Notes: generated from the sequence alone by a model not told the origin. DNA of 64,000 bases from Mantamonas sphyraenae (GCA_026936335.1 JAPMXV010000035.1:248001-312000); one strand, 5' to 3'; counted from the first letter of the stretch, positions 15,001 to 24,043 are shown. Numbers and translations are program-made.

Positions 15001-16135
15001 AGTGGTGGCTGTGGTAAGCAACGCATCGAGCAAAGCAGTGGCGGCCGCGACGGGAGCAGACGCACGCAAGAACGAGCTGCAAACTCAGCTGGCGACACAT
15101 GTAGGGGACCTTTTCAAGGCCCTCGGGGTGGATCCAAAGGAGTTGACGTTGCCAGAGGATCTGTTGCGACGCATGGTGCAAATGGTGGTGGACCAGACGC
15201 TTGTGGCGATGAAGAACGAGGGGGCGCGGCGCATGGTGTTGAAGGAACTCATGAGCAACGAGCCGTTTGAACTGGTGTCCATGACGATGCTGAAGGCACA
15301 CAAGGTTGTGGCAGAGCTGGACGCCGGTGCCATGCTGGAGTCTGTGGGGCTGAGCCGAGCAAAGCTGCGACAGACACTGGAAGAGAACAAGGAAGCGCTG
15401 ATGCGTGAATTCATGGTGCAGGTGTCTGTGCAACGCAACCGTATGGGCAGGGAACTGGTAGGAATGAGCAAGAAGCTGCTGAAGAGCTACACAGACGAGA
15501 GTGAGGGCATCGTACGGGGCGTGGTAACGCAAACGAAGATGGCGCTGCAGGCGGTGGTGCAGATGCTAGGATCGGAGGCGATGGCTCAGACGGCAGACAA
15601 TCTGGGCATCGACGTGGACGACCAAGCAGCTCTTAACTACATCAAGGTGGTGGCACGTACGCTTCATGAGGTGAAGATGGAGCTGGGCAACCCGCCGATC
15701 CCAGACTCACAGTTGCGAGCCAAGGTGAAGGATGCGCTGTACCAGAAGCTGAAACAGCGCATCAAGGAGCTGTTTGGCGTGACGCAAGGCCAGATTGTGA
15801 AAACACTGGCGATTGTGTTGCTGTCGCTGAGCGGCATCTTTGCGTTCATCTTCTTGGGTATCAGCGCAGTGAGTGGGCCTGGAGCGGTGTTGGCGATTGT
15901 CAACACAGCCCTTGTGGGCGTTGCCGGGCTGGGCATGAACCTGAAGGATAAGAAGGACTCATCGACGGGCCTTGTGCAGATTATTCCCAAGCTGGTGCGT
16001 TCGGGTCTGGAGCGCTTGCTGGACGTGGCCGACCTCGACTCGTGGGATGGATTCAAAGACGAGGTCGTTGCGTTGATCAAGGGCGACGACTCGATGAAAC
16101 TGCTGCTGAACGACAAGGGAGTGGAGGAGGTGTAA
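1..16135 (+). CDS. Giant UBR-box helical protein with C-terminal membrane hairpin, 5' end outside window
   Basis: The frame is open from base 1, so the true start lies upstream. Two abutting open frames (one ending at a TGA at 10075-10077, the next in the +1 frame) read as one chain of about 5,370 residues. Dropping one G from the GGG at 10045-10047 joins them smoothly. Counting from the ATG at 28, a UBR-type zinc finger lies at residues about 812-868 (CVTC, CCKAC, CHMYH, FYCDCG; bases 2461-2640). In known proteins this fold binds N-degrons. The rest looks helical, with charged low-complexity blocks at about 7060-7600, 10870-11150 and 13740-14290. Two hydrophobic segments at about 15805-15945, shortly before the stop, look like a membrane hairpin. 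I see no RING, HECT or other E3 module. The size recalls UBR4/BIG, but I see no other landmark of that family, so the function is unassigned. Confidence 0.75.
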
Positions 16136-16367
16136 GGACGACGACTGGATGCAAGGTGTGCGTGGTGATGATGCTCGCGCAGGGGAATCGAAAGATGTTT
16201 GCAGCGGTCAGGTCATTCTTGCTTTCCATTGCATTGCTGTGCGCTGCGCGCTGTGCACACGTTCCCACAAAGTCAAGAAAAACTCGCTCTCCTAGAAACG
16301 TGATTCCTGTGGCAGCGTTAGCGTATTACGCCGGTCCTAGATAAGTACCAGTCGTTGTCGATGATGG
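16136..16367. other. Convergent intergenic stretch, possible 3' end and guide-RNA region of the Fanzor-like element
   Basis: These 232 bases separate the stop codons of two converging genes. They hold an 11-base dyad, GCGTATTACGC (16321-16331), about 40 bases beyond the stop of the Fanzor-like gene, and two copies of TCCTAG near 16290 and 16334. In TnpB and Fanzor loci the guide RNA (omega RNA) lies at and beyond the 3' end of the nuclease gene, so this is where it would be expected on the minus strand. Nothing in the sequence proves transcription. The right-hand part of the UBR gene's 3' UTR must also lie here. Confidence 0.3.
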
Positions 16368-19300
16368 TCAGTTGTCGTTGTCGTCGTCGTCCTTGTGGAT
16401 TCGCTGCAGGCCAGCCGGTCGTCTTCCTTGCGTGAGGAGGCACACGGCCAAGATCGCGATATTGAGCAGAGCGTTGACATCTCGATTGATGACTCGCATG
16501 CTGTGGGCCCCTGCACACGCCTGAACCGCTGCACGTGCCCCTGCCGTGGCACTGCGACACCCGTGTTGTGCAACACACTCCTTGCAACCAACCCAGCGTC
16601 CCATCGATTTTTTCGTGCTGCCCAAGGCATGGCAGTATTGAACTTCTCCATGGCACCGTGAGTGGTTCTTCGTGGTGTTGTACTCGGAAACAATGAGCAC
16701 CAGGGTGTGCAATGCAAGCTTCGAGGTCCAGGACGTGAAGTTGCCTCCCGTCCAGGTTTGTGGCCCCGCCACCGTCAGCACATGCTTCCTGTGCAACTTC
16801 TTTGCATATGACTTTGCCGCCGTGTAGCATCGCTGAGCCTGCGCATTCTTGCAGCGAGCTGATTGAGCCCTGGATGCTGGCGTGTGTTCGCCGCTTGTGC
16901 GCTTGTGCCCACGTCTTTGCACCAACTCTCCCCTGTGCGAGGTAGTGGACACGCGCACGAGCGTACCGTACACACGTGAACCTCGTCGGAACTCGGGCTC
17001 AGCAGAAGGGGCAAAGAGCGCTGCATGGTTCTTGGTTTTACCGCCGTCCAGAATCAGCATCACCGCATCGTTCAGCCATGCCTTTGGGGTCTTGCGGAAC
17101 AGCACCTGTCTCTCAAACAGCGCTCCCTTTGGAGCAAATGCCTGCTCCCGGGGAAGTGTGTTGAGGATATCAGTCACGTGTACGGCGCTGTGGCCGCAAA
17201 GACGCAGCAGGCGTCCCGTTCGTTTCCGTCCCAGCACGCGCACAGATGCTGTCAGGATGACAGCGGCGTTCTGCGACTTTTCCAGAAATGGCAGCAGGTA
17301 CGCGATGCTGCGTTGTGAGGGCTCGAAGAGCTCGTCAAAGAAAAAGCTGCCGCGTACCTTGGAGTCCAGGTACGGTTCCACCAGGCTCAGGAGGGACAAT
17401 AACGGTGCCTGCTTGTGACGGCAGTACTTCCACGTGCCCATGTGTCGCGCAGCACTGCCCCAATAGCCAGACAGCTGGCTGGGAGACGCAGAAAGCAAAT
17501 CCGGCGTGAAGATCAGCGACAACAGGGGCGGTGCTGTTGTCCTAGCATGAAGCTGAGCGAGGGTGTTGCATGATAACCATGCCTCAACGAGCGTTTGCAA
17601 GTAGTCGATGTTGGCACACAGCGTGTCCTCCTCTTCCTGGACAATCTGGTGGAGATCCGCGAGCTGTTTGCATTGTGTTGCCCAGGCCTGAAGGTTCTCC
17701 ACGGTGGCGTTTCCGGTGCTCTTCCATGTGCGGAGGATGTTCCAGTAGTCTGTCGGCGTGTACATGACCTGCGCCTCTGGGTTGACCTGTCGTGGCAGGT
17801 TCCGCAGCTCTTCATCTTCTTTCAAATTTTTCTGAGCATGCACAAGGTCTTTCACGTCGCCATCCGCATACAGATGGTCGGCGGTGAAGCGAATTGTCTT
17901 CAACGCCTGCAGGGCTGCCACTGTCGGAGCCTCGGTGTCTGAATCTGCCTCGGTGTCTGAATCTGCCTCGGTGTCTGAATCTGCCGCGGCTCCATCAGAT
18001 GTGCCTGTGGCTGAGGATGTGCCTGTGGCTGAGGATGAGGATGAGGATGAGGATGAGGATGAGGATGAGGATGAGGATGAGGATGAGGATGAGGATGAGG
18101 ATGAGGATGAGGACGATGAGGCGGAGGCGGAGGAAACAACTGGGCCGTCGGACTCAAAAATTTGCGTGACATTCAGATCCTTCAGACGCTTGCGCACCAT
18201 AGCTGCCGACCTTGGCTTTGTGGTTTTCTTGTCGTTGTCGTTGAGGTGGTCTGCAATCACCTGGCTCGCTGCCTCCGCGTCCAAGCAAGTGACTTCTAAT
18301 GGCAATAGTGCCTGAAGCGCGCATCCGCGCGCCGCATGCTCGACAAGCACCTTCATGCCCTGCACACAGCTCTCTCCGTGTTTGCCGACTGCAGCCAAAC
18401 CGCGCTTGGTGTTCTCGTCCAAGCCTTCCACCAACAACACACAACCAGCAGCGGCGGGGTCATCCGCAAAATGGATTGCAGACGGAATCTTCTTGCTCGA
18501 CCAGTTCTCATTCGAACTCCACCCTGCACGTCCTGCGGCCTGCACGTCAAGCACCAACACCTGGCCATCGTGGCTCTGTGCCAGCGCGTTCGCCACACCT
18601 CTCGTCAGCTTGCCCAACCGCAAAGTCCAAAGCGGAGAATCGACCTGCACACCAGATCCTGCGACTCCAGCACGTGACGCACGCTTTCTTGGAACACAGC
18701 GAATGGCGTCCTGCAGGAGATATGGAAGAAGACGCACAAATGCGTTCAACATCACCAGTGTTGCACTCGCAAACGCGTGTGTCGCAGCCGAAAGCTCCGC
18801 AACAACGCCCTGCGTCTCTTCCGACCATTCAGCGCCCTTGCTGCTGGCGACATCGGCCTTCAGAGGGATGATGGAGACGTCCGAGTCCACCAGACCACAC
18901 AGGTGATCCGGTGCCGTCTTTGTGTCCAATCCACCGACCTCAGCAAAGGCAGCGAGCACGTCTTTGCAGCCGATTTTGGATAGCCGGCGGGCAAACAATT
19001 GAAGCGCAACTGGCTCAAGGCTTCGCAGAACCTCCTCGCGCTTCTCGCTGGCGCTCATGCGACGCTGCTTTCGGTACAACAGCGAGTGGTACAGAGGTAG
19101 CAGGCCATGGCCACGGGCAAATGTTTTGAGGCGCTTGCGCGCCGCCTTGTCCAACGTGGCTGTGTCCATCTTGTCGCGCAGCAACAGGGCCTGTTGAATG
19201 AGGTCAGCGTCGACTGTGTCCCAGTAGTTGGCCATGCTATCGCAAAAGGCGCTTGAAACGACGTCGTCGCGGCAATCAAGTTCCATCACGCAAACGTGCT

Positions 19301-19670
19301 TCAGCCGGGTCGACTTGATCGTAATCCTCACTTGCAGGCTTACTGAAGCGTTGAGACGCTCCAACAGGTGCTCGGCCTCCTCTGCGACCCGTTGGGCGTC
19401 CCCAAGCACAAAGCATGTGTGCGTGGGTGCGCGTTTGTCACCTTGAGGCAGGGCAGCTCCCACCACAACGACACCACCGTCTGCGTCCTGGGCATCGATG
19501 TGTGCATCTTCCAGATCCAGAAGCACATCATACGCGTTGTTCAACACCATCAGTGTCTTCCGTGCCCTCCCAGTCTTCCCGTCGTTCCTTGTATCAAGCC
19601 CACGCGCAGCAGGCAGCTTTTGACGTCCACGTGACAAGATCATAACAGTGGCGAGGTCTGCCCGTAGCAT
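16368..19670 (-). CDS. Fanzor/TnpB-like (OMEGA) RNA-guided nuclease homologue with long N-terminal extension
   Basis: An intronless gene of about 1,100 residues. I start it at the ATG at 19668-19670; the open frame runs on to 19892, but that would overlap the 3' end of CLN5. Residue numbers here count from 19892. The C terminus has the Fanzor/TnpB order: a candidate RuvC-I strand plus Asp (VMLILDGGKTKNHAALF, D949), the RuvC-II Glu in IVSEYNTTKN (E1070, bases 16683-16685), a zinc ribbon (H1077-x2-C1080, then C1103-x2-C1106 in CKEC), and RuvC-III INRDVNALLNI (D1138, bases 16479-16481). The spacings of 121 and 68 residues are TnpB-like. A Ser-run linker from a hexamer repeat divides this from an N-terminal half of about 500 residues that I do not recognise. 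Known family members are transposon-encoded, RNA-guided DNA endonucleases. The first zinc Cys is replaced by His, and RuvC-I has DGG where DPG is usual, so activity is uncertain. Confidence 0.65.
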   Translation of the reverse strand: MLRADLATVMILSRGRQKLPAARGLDTRNDGKTGRARKTLMVLNNAYDVLLDLEDAHIDAQDADGGVVVVGAALPQGDKRAPTHTCFVLGDAQRVAEEAEHLLERLNASVSLQVRITIKSTRLKHVCVMELDCRDDVVSSAFCDSMANYWDTVDADLIQQALLLRDKMDTATLDKAARKRLKTFARGHGLLPLYHSLLYRKQRRMSASEKREEVLRSLEPVALQLFARRLSKIGCKDVLAAFAEVGGLDTKTAPDHLCGLVDSDVSIIPLKADVASSKGAEWSEETQGVVAELSAATHAFASATLVMLNAFVRLLPYLLQDAIRCVPRKRASRAGVAGSGVQVDSPLWTLRLGKLTRGVANALAQSHDGQVLVLDVQAAGRAGWSSNENWSSKKIPSAIHFADDPAAAGCVLLVEGLDENTKRGLAAVGKHGESCVQGMKVLVEHAARGCALQALLPLEVTCLDAEAASQVIADHLNDNDKKTTKPRSAAMVRKRLKDLNVTQIFESDGPVVSSASASSSSSSSSSSSSSSSSSSSSSSSSSSSSSSATGTSSATGTSDGAAADSDTEADSDTEADSDTEAPTVAALQALKTIRFTADHLYADGDVKDLVHAQKNLKEDEELRNLPRQVNPEAQVMYTPTDYWNILRTWKSTGNATVENLQAWATQCKQLADLHQIVQEEEDTLCANIDYLQTLVEAWLSCNTLAQLHARTTAPPLLSLIFTPDLLSASPSQLSGYWGSAARHMGTWKYCRHKQAPLLSLLSLVEPYLDSKVRGSFFFDELFEPSQRSIAYLLPFLEKSQNAAVILTASVRVLGRKRTGRLLRLCGHSAVHVTDILNTLPREQAFAPKGALFERQVLFRKTPKAWLNDAVMLILDGGKTKNHAALFAPSAEPEFRRGSRVYGTLVRVSTTSHRGELVQRRGHKRTSGEHTPASRAQSARCKNAQAQRCYTAAKSYAKKLHRKHVLTVAGPQTWTGGNFTSWTSKLALHTLVLIVSEYNTTKNHSRCHGEVQYCHALGSTKKSMGRWVGCKECVAQHGCRSATAGARAAVQACAGAHSMRVINRDVNALLNIAILAVCLLTQGRRPAGLQRIHKDDDDNDN
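17931..17984. repeat. 18-base tandem repeat, three copies, inside the Fanzor-like gene
   Basis: The unit CTCGGTGTCTGAATCTGC occurs three times without a break. On the coding (minus) strand it encodes repeated Asp-Ser-Asp-Thr-Glu-Ala blocks just after the Ser-run linker. It is probably an unstructured spacer. Confidence 0.9.
18031..18110. repeat. GAGGAT hexamer microsatellite in the Fanzor-like gene
   Basis: About 13 uninterrupted GAGGAT units. Read on the minus strand they give a run of serines linking the N-terminal half to the nuclease half. Read on the plus strand they would give Asp-Glu repeats, but that frame is not a gene. Copy number is likely to vary between strains. Confidence 0.95.
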
Positions 19671-19785
19671 GCTGATCTCCGCTTTCCCGACGTGGGCATG
19701 TGACTGTTTGTGATGGCTTCTGGTGTGGAGTTTGTTTGAAAATTTCGCTGTGCACAGAGCGCTGACGTTCACAACACTGCCACAA

Positions 19786-21051
19786 TCACGGACGCACACG
19801 CTGCTTGCCTCCACCCAGGTACACGTAGGGCTCGTGGAACGCCAGGCGGTAGTAGGTGCCACCGACGTACAGGTACTTGTTGCCCTCCTCAAAGTTCAAG
19901 AGGTGTTCGAGGAACTTGAGGAAGGTCATGTCCTTGAGCTGAAAGTCTTCGTAGAAACGAATGATGTCTGCCTTTTCTGTGTTGTAGTCCACAGCCACAG
20001 GCGGGTGGGTGAACAGGAAGAACCAGTCGCGGGGCAGTTCGGTGATTGTGCTTGGCGGCGCAAGGCCAGCCTGGTCCTGCAACAAGTACAAGGCTCGGAA
20101 GTTGAAGTCGTCGCACGTACTGCTGTTCATGTACGTGTCCCAGTACGGCGCATCCTTCAGCGGCTTATCCTTGGCCGTCCACAGCTCGTAGATCTTGTGT
20201 GTGGTCACGTTGTCCTCCTTGATGTAATCCATCAGGGTGTTGAAGCCCGTGCCGTTGATGGTGCCCATCTTGTACTGTGCACCCGTGGCCTCATCCCAGT
20301 AGGTGTCGTTGATAAAGTCCACACGGCAGATCATGGCCTCGTTGCACCAGACCAGGTCCTTTGAGCCATCCGGCTGCACGACCACATGCGGGAACGTGGC
20401 GTTGGGCACCTCGTACCATGCGTCGTACTCCACCGTGTAGTTGGTGCCCGACGTCCTGAGAGTATTCCGAGCGAGCGGTTGTTGTGTCAGCCCACCGAGA
20501 ATCTTCACCAAAATACACGCGCGCTCACACTCACAGGTCGCGCAGGCCAATGGCCACATGGTACAAACCCAGCTTGCCGAAAATAGGTCCGTATTTCTCC
20601 TCAAAGACGGGTGCCTGCAGCGACCACACCTCCAACTGGTTCCCTGTGGTGTTGTGACGTCCGTGGAATCCCGGGTCCTGCGTCAGCCGAGTCGATTCCG
20701 CTCGTTCTCAACCCCCCACTCTTTGCCCCTTTCCCTGCGACACCTACCCTCCGGAATGTGGGTCGGCTCCACGGGAGTGGCCGGGCACGACTCGATCTTC
20801 AGTTTGCGATGGCAAAACTGCTGGTCATGTGCCTCCACGTAGCGGTCGGGTGAGTAGACCACCTCGGGATGCTCGGGGTCAATCAGCAACCGGCTTTCCA
20901 TCATCTTTGGGTCGCTTTTCAGCAGCTCTGCACGCTGCTGCAGGTCCCGCTCACTCAACTCCCCACGCCACTCCTCCAGAGTGATAAGCTGCTTGGCGTG
21001 TACGCCCAACAGCATCATGGCAACCAGAAGCACAAACACTTTGCTGGACAT
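19786..21051 (-). CDS. CLN5: CLN5 homologue, lysosomal BMP synthase / thioesterase-fold protein
   Basis: Three exons: 21051 to about 20749, 20677-20535 and 20455-19786. The ATG at 21051 opens a clear signal peptide (MSSKVFVLLVAMMLLGVHA). The body tracks human CLN5: LEVWSLQAPVFEEKYG, then GTNYTVEY, NATFPHVV, WCNEAMIC, and INGTGFNTLMDYIKEDN. Human CLN5 is a soluble lysosomal glycoprotein reported as an S-depalmitoylase and as the bis(monoacylglycero)phosphate synthase. The His in TFPH and the Cys in SSTCDDF fit its reported catalytic His and Cys by position. Several N-x-S/T sites are present. The first intron is in phase only if one G is removed from the GGG at 20747-20749, giving GAG|GTAGGT and CAG|GAC. 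That reads as a homopolymer error, not a broken gene. Confidence 0.85.
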
Positions 21052-21193
21052 GATGGAATCGTTCTTGCTCACACAAGCGCATCGCATGGACAGACTCAAA
21101 ACACTGCCATGAGAACACCATGGATGTGTTTTGTCAACGAAGGGATGTGATGAATTCTGGAAGGCAGCGAGTGCTGCGCAGTGGTGTTTGTGT

Positions 21194-24043
21194 CTATTCA
21201 GCCCAGTACAACCTACCATCGTCCTGTTCAGATGTAACATAGCCATCAAAGTCGAATTGGTGCCCAACGTACGAGCAACGTGCGCGGTCGATATCGTCAA
21301 CGTGGCCCATGACCTGAAACAGCTTCGATCGGGTCAGCACAAAGCTTACGTAGTCCTTATAGCAGAGACCAAACATGTAGCGCTTGAAGAGAGAGCTGCT
21401 GTACGCATACTTCCAGCTGAAAACACCCGAGTCTGGCAGGAGGAGCTCGCCGTCTGTGCCGCTGACCTTGAATCCCAGCCGTCGGCCACGCCAGGCTGTG
21501 TTGTCGACGGGCACACTCATGATGTGAGACACATGTGCGACGCTTGTGTCAATGGGCTTGTTATGCGCCATGGCAAGTCCACCCGAGACGACGCCGACGT
21601 TGCCACGCGAGTCGACCCATCGACCCGTGAACACACTGCCGTTGATCTCCCCAAGCATGTGCACAAACTCGCGGCGATGGCCAGGATCGTGCTGGACTAC
21701 CTCTTCAGAGACGCAGATGGTGACGGCCATGATGTTGTTGTCACAGGTTTGGGCAAAGCAGACGTACTTGTTGTCGATACTCATGCCCTCGTAATTGTAC
21801 ACGGGATGGTCGTTACGGAAGGGCCCCAGTGGTTTGCGCACGGGCTCCAAGTACACACGGGTGTCAAAGGTGTTGACGATGGCTTCGGGCAGTCCGGAGA
21901 AGCCAGCAAAGCGCCAAATGGATCCACTCGGAATCCACACACGCGGGGCCACCACGAGACACATGAAGCCAATGACAATCCAACCGACCCAGAGAAAGAT
22001 TACGGAAAAGTACTCTTGCTCGCCCTTGCTGAGGAGGAGCTGCATGGCTGTTGTGAGGGTTGTCCACGCTGTTGTGGCAAAGGAGAAGGCGCGATAGTAG
22101 TTTGCAGTGAGCGCTGCACATGGGCGATTGGTAATGAGATCGTACGCAAGGTAGGAGCTGATGATAAAGATGGGGGCGACGGTGTACTCGGGATAGGCTG
22201 TGAAAAAGGTGGTGAGGGAGCAGATGACAAACTTGCCGAGCCGCTCCTTGAGCATAAAGTGGCCGTTGAAGCGGATGTCAAACTTTTCACGTCCAGGGAG
22301 ACCAGTGTTGAGCAGGACGCTTGCGAGGGTACACAGAGGCACGTACATGAGGAGGAACCAGGCGCTGAAGATGGCGTAGATGCGGTGAGCACCAGTCCAG
22401 CAGCGCATGGAAGAGTCGCTGTCAAGAGTGACCTCAGCGGTGGATTCCTTGTTGGCGTAGGTGCAGCTGAGGGCACGTTGAAGAGTAAAGAGGAAGAACA
22501 AAAAGGTGACCTCGATGAAAAAGGGGAGGAAGCGAGCAACAACCCACATACGCAGACGCTGGCGGAAGCCGATGAGCGGACGCCTGCGCTGGGTGTACTC
22601 AAGGTCGACGACGTTACGCAGAGCAGGGCCACGGAAGGCGGTGAGCGGGTTTGCTGAGCGCTGGCGAAGGGCGGTCTCGTCTGCAATGGAGTTGATCCCC
22701 TTGGCCGTTGCTGCATGCTTGGCCACGCCATACTCGTTGTCGTCGTCGTCCTCAATGGATTCATAATCCGAGTTGGAGGAGAGCTGGCGAGTGCGAGTGG
22801 AGTTGGCGGTGGCGGCGGCAGCGGCGGCAGCGGCGGCAGCAGCGGCGGTGGCTTCGGAGGAGGAAGAGGCGATGGAGCTTGCAGAGCGTGCCCGGGCGCT
22901 GCCGTTGTCGCTGCTGATCTCCTGAGGCACAAACTCGATGTTGGGCACAGCGTTGGCAGCATACTCCTGGGCCATGAGAACGTTGAGCTGGCCGTGGCGG
23001 AAGTCCTCGGAGGAGGAGGCGGCGGAGAGAACGCTGGACACTGAGGACGGGCGGGAAGTGCGTTTGCCGAGCGACTCGAGGCTGTCCGAGTGGGAGAAGC
23101 CCGATGTGTAGCTGTCTGTGAGTTCATAGTACTGTGTGGAGTTGCGTGCATAGCTGGTGGGCTTGGAGTCCATGGTGGCGGTGCGTCGGCGCACAATGCC
23201 GAGAAGGTAGGCGATGGCCGGGCTGGTGGTGTTTGAATAATTGAAGTACTCGACAGTGAGGAGGAAGCAGACGAGAACGATGACGACGACCGTGAGGATG
23301 ACGAGACAGGCAAAGGCTACCTCGAATTGGTGCTCAAAGTACACGTGTGTGTTCGCAAATAAGCCCTTGTCCTTGTCGGTCGCTTTGGGAGGGGTGGATG
23401 CAAAGCTGAGAAGGGCGTAGTTGAAGAAGGCCGCGATGTAGGACATGGGCTCGGTGTCGTTATGCTTAGTCATGTGGAGAACGAGGGCGTTGAGATGGAC
23501 AAACTCGACGGCAATGGAGACCCAAGCCATGGAGTTGACGAGGGAGGCACGAGGAACGCGGTGGAAGAACGGGAAGAAGCTCTTGTCAAAGAGGGAGAAG
23601 GAGGGGCCCATGTGTTTGGCAAAGGGGCGGCTGGCGCCAACAAAGGTGGCCAAAAAGACGGCGATCATGAAAAGGAGGGAGCCAATGCCCCAAAAGTAAA
23701 GGCGACCCTCCGACAAAGCGCCGAGGATCTCCGGGGAGACGTGGATGGGCAGGTAGAAGATGCCAAAGAGGAGAGTGAACCAGACACCAAACACAACCAC
23801 GGCCATGATGCGGCTCCACTTGGATTTGAAGAGGATGTCCTCGACAAAGAGGACCTTTGCTGTGGACAGGAGAGACGTGCTGAGAAAGAGGAGGATGGCC
23901 GACCAGGTCAAGGCAGCACTAACGAGGGTGCCTCCGACAAAGAGCACAAAAGGGAAGCACACAAGGAAGGCGAGGAAGATGAGGGTGATGTTGAAGATGG
24001 CCGAGAGGCGCTGGGAGAACCCCGGCACGGCTCGCTGTTGCAT
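21194..24043 (-). CDS. Orphan multi-pass membrane protein
   Basis: A single open frame of 950 residues if started at MQQRAVPGF (24043). The open frame reaches 24442, but the upstream part is Pro/Arg/Ser-rich and overlaps the next gene, so I reject it. About seven hydrophobic helices come first, then a Ser/Ala-rich linker of roughly 200 residues with a 13-Ala run (bases near 22800-22850), then about five more helices. A hydrophilic C-terminal domain of about 200 residues follows (contains YNYEGMSIDNKYVCFAQ and ends DDGRLYWAE). I recognise no family. The arrangement could suit a channel, transporter or scramblase, but nothing specific shows it. No introns are apparent. Confidence 0.75.
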   Translation of the reverse strand: MQQRAVPGFSQRLSAIFNITLIFLAFLVCFPFVLFVGGTLVSAALTWSAILLFLSTSLLSTAKVLFVEDILFKSKWSRIMAVVVFGVWFTLLFGIFYLPIHVSPEILGALSEGRLYFWGIGSLLFMIAVFLATFVGASRPFAKHMGPSFSLFDKSFFPFFHRVPRASLVNSMAWVSIAVEFVHLNALVLHMTKHNDTEPMSYIAAFFNYALLSFASTPPKATDKDKGLFANTHVYFEHQFEVAFACLVILTVVVIVLVCFLLTVEYFNYSNTTSPAIAYLLGIVRRRTATMDSKPTSYARNSTQYYELTDSYTSGFSHSDSLESLGKRTSRPSSVSSVLSAASSSEDFRHGQLNVLMAQEYAANAVPNIEFVPQEISSDNGSARARSASSIASSSSEATAAAAAAAAAAAATANSTRTRQLSSNSDYESIEDDDDNEYGVAKHAATAKGINSIADETALRQRSANPLTAFRGPALRNVVDLEYTQRRRPLIGFRQRLRMWVVARFLPFFIEVTFLFFLFTLQRALSCTYANKESTAEVTLDSDSSMRCWTGAHRIYAIFSAWFLLMYVPLCTLASVLLNTGLPGREKFDIRFNGHFMLKERLGKFVICSLTTFFTAYPEYTVAPIFIISSYLAYDLITNRPCAALTANYYRAFSFATTAWTTLTTAMQLLLSKGEQEYFSVIFLWVGWIVIGFMCLVVAPRVWIPSGSIWRFAGFSGLPEAIVNTFDTRVYLEPVRKPLGPFRNDHPVYNYEGMSIDNKYVCFAQTCDNNIMAVTICVSEEVVQHDPGHRREFVHMLGEINGSVFTGRWVDSRGNVGVVSGGLAMAHNKPIDTSVAHVSHIMSVPVDNTAWRGRRLGFKVSGTDGELLLPDSGVFSWKYAYSSSLFKRYMFGLCYKDYVSFVLTRSKLFQVMGHVDDIDRARCSYVGHQFDFDGYVTSEQDDGRLYWAE

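Noticed and set aside
16195-16344. A 49-codon plus-strand frame beginning with a signal-peptide-like sequence (MFAAVRSFLLSIALLCAA)
   Set aside because: The remainder is short and Arg/Ser-rich with no domain, it sits in the 3' region of two genes, and no following exon can be joined convincingly.
19671-19892. Extension of the Fanzor-like gene to the first ATG of its open frame
   Set aside because: It would overlap the last 107 bases of CLN5 on the same strand, and the added residues look like out-of-frame translation of CLN5.
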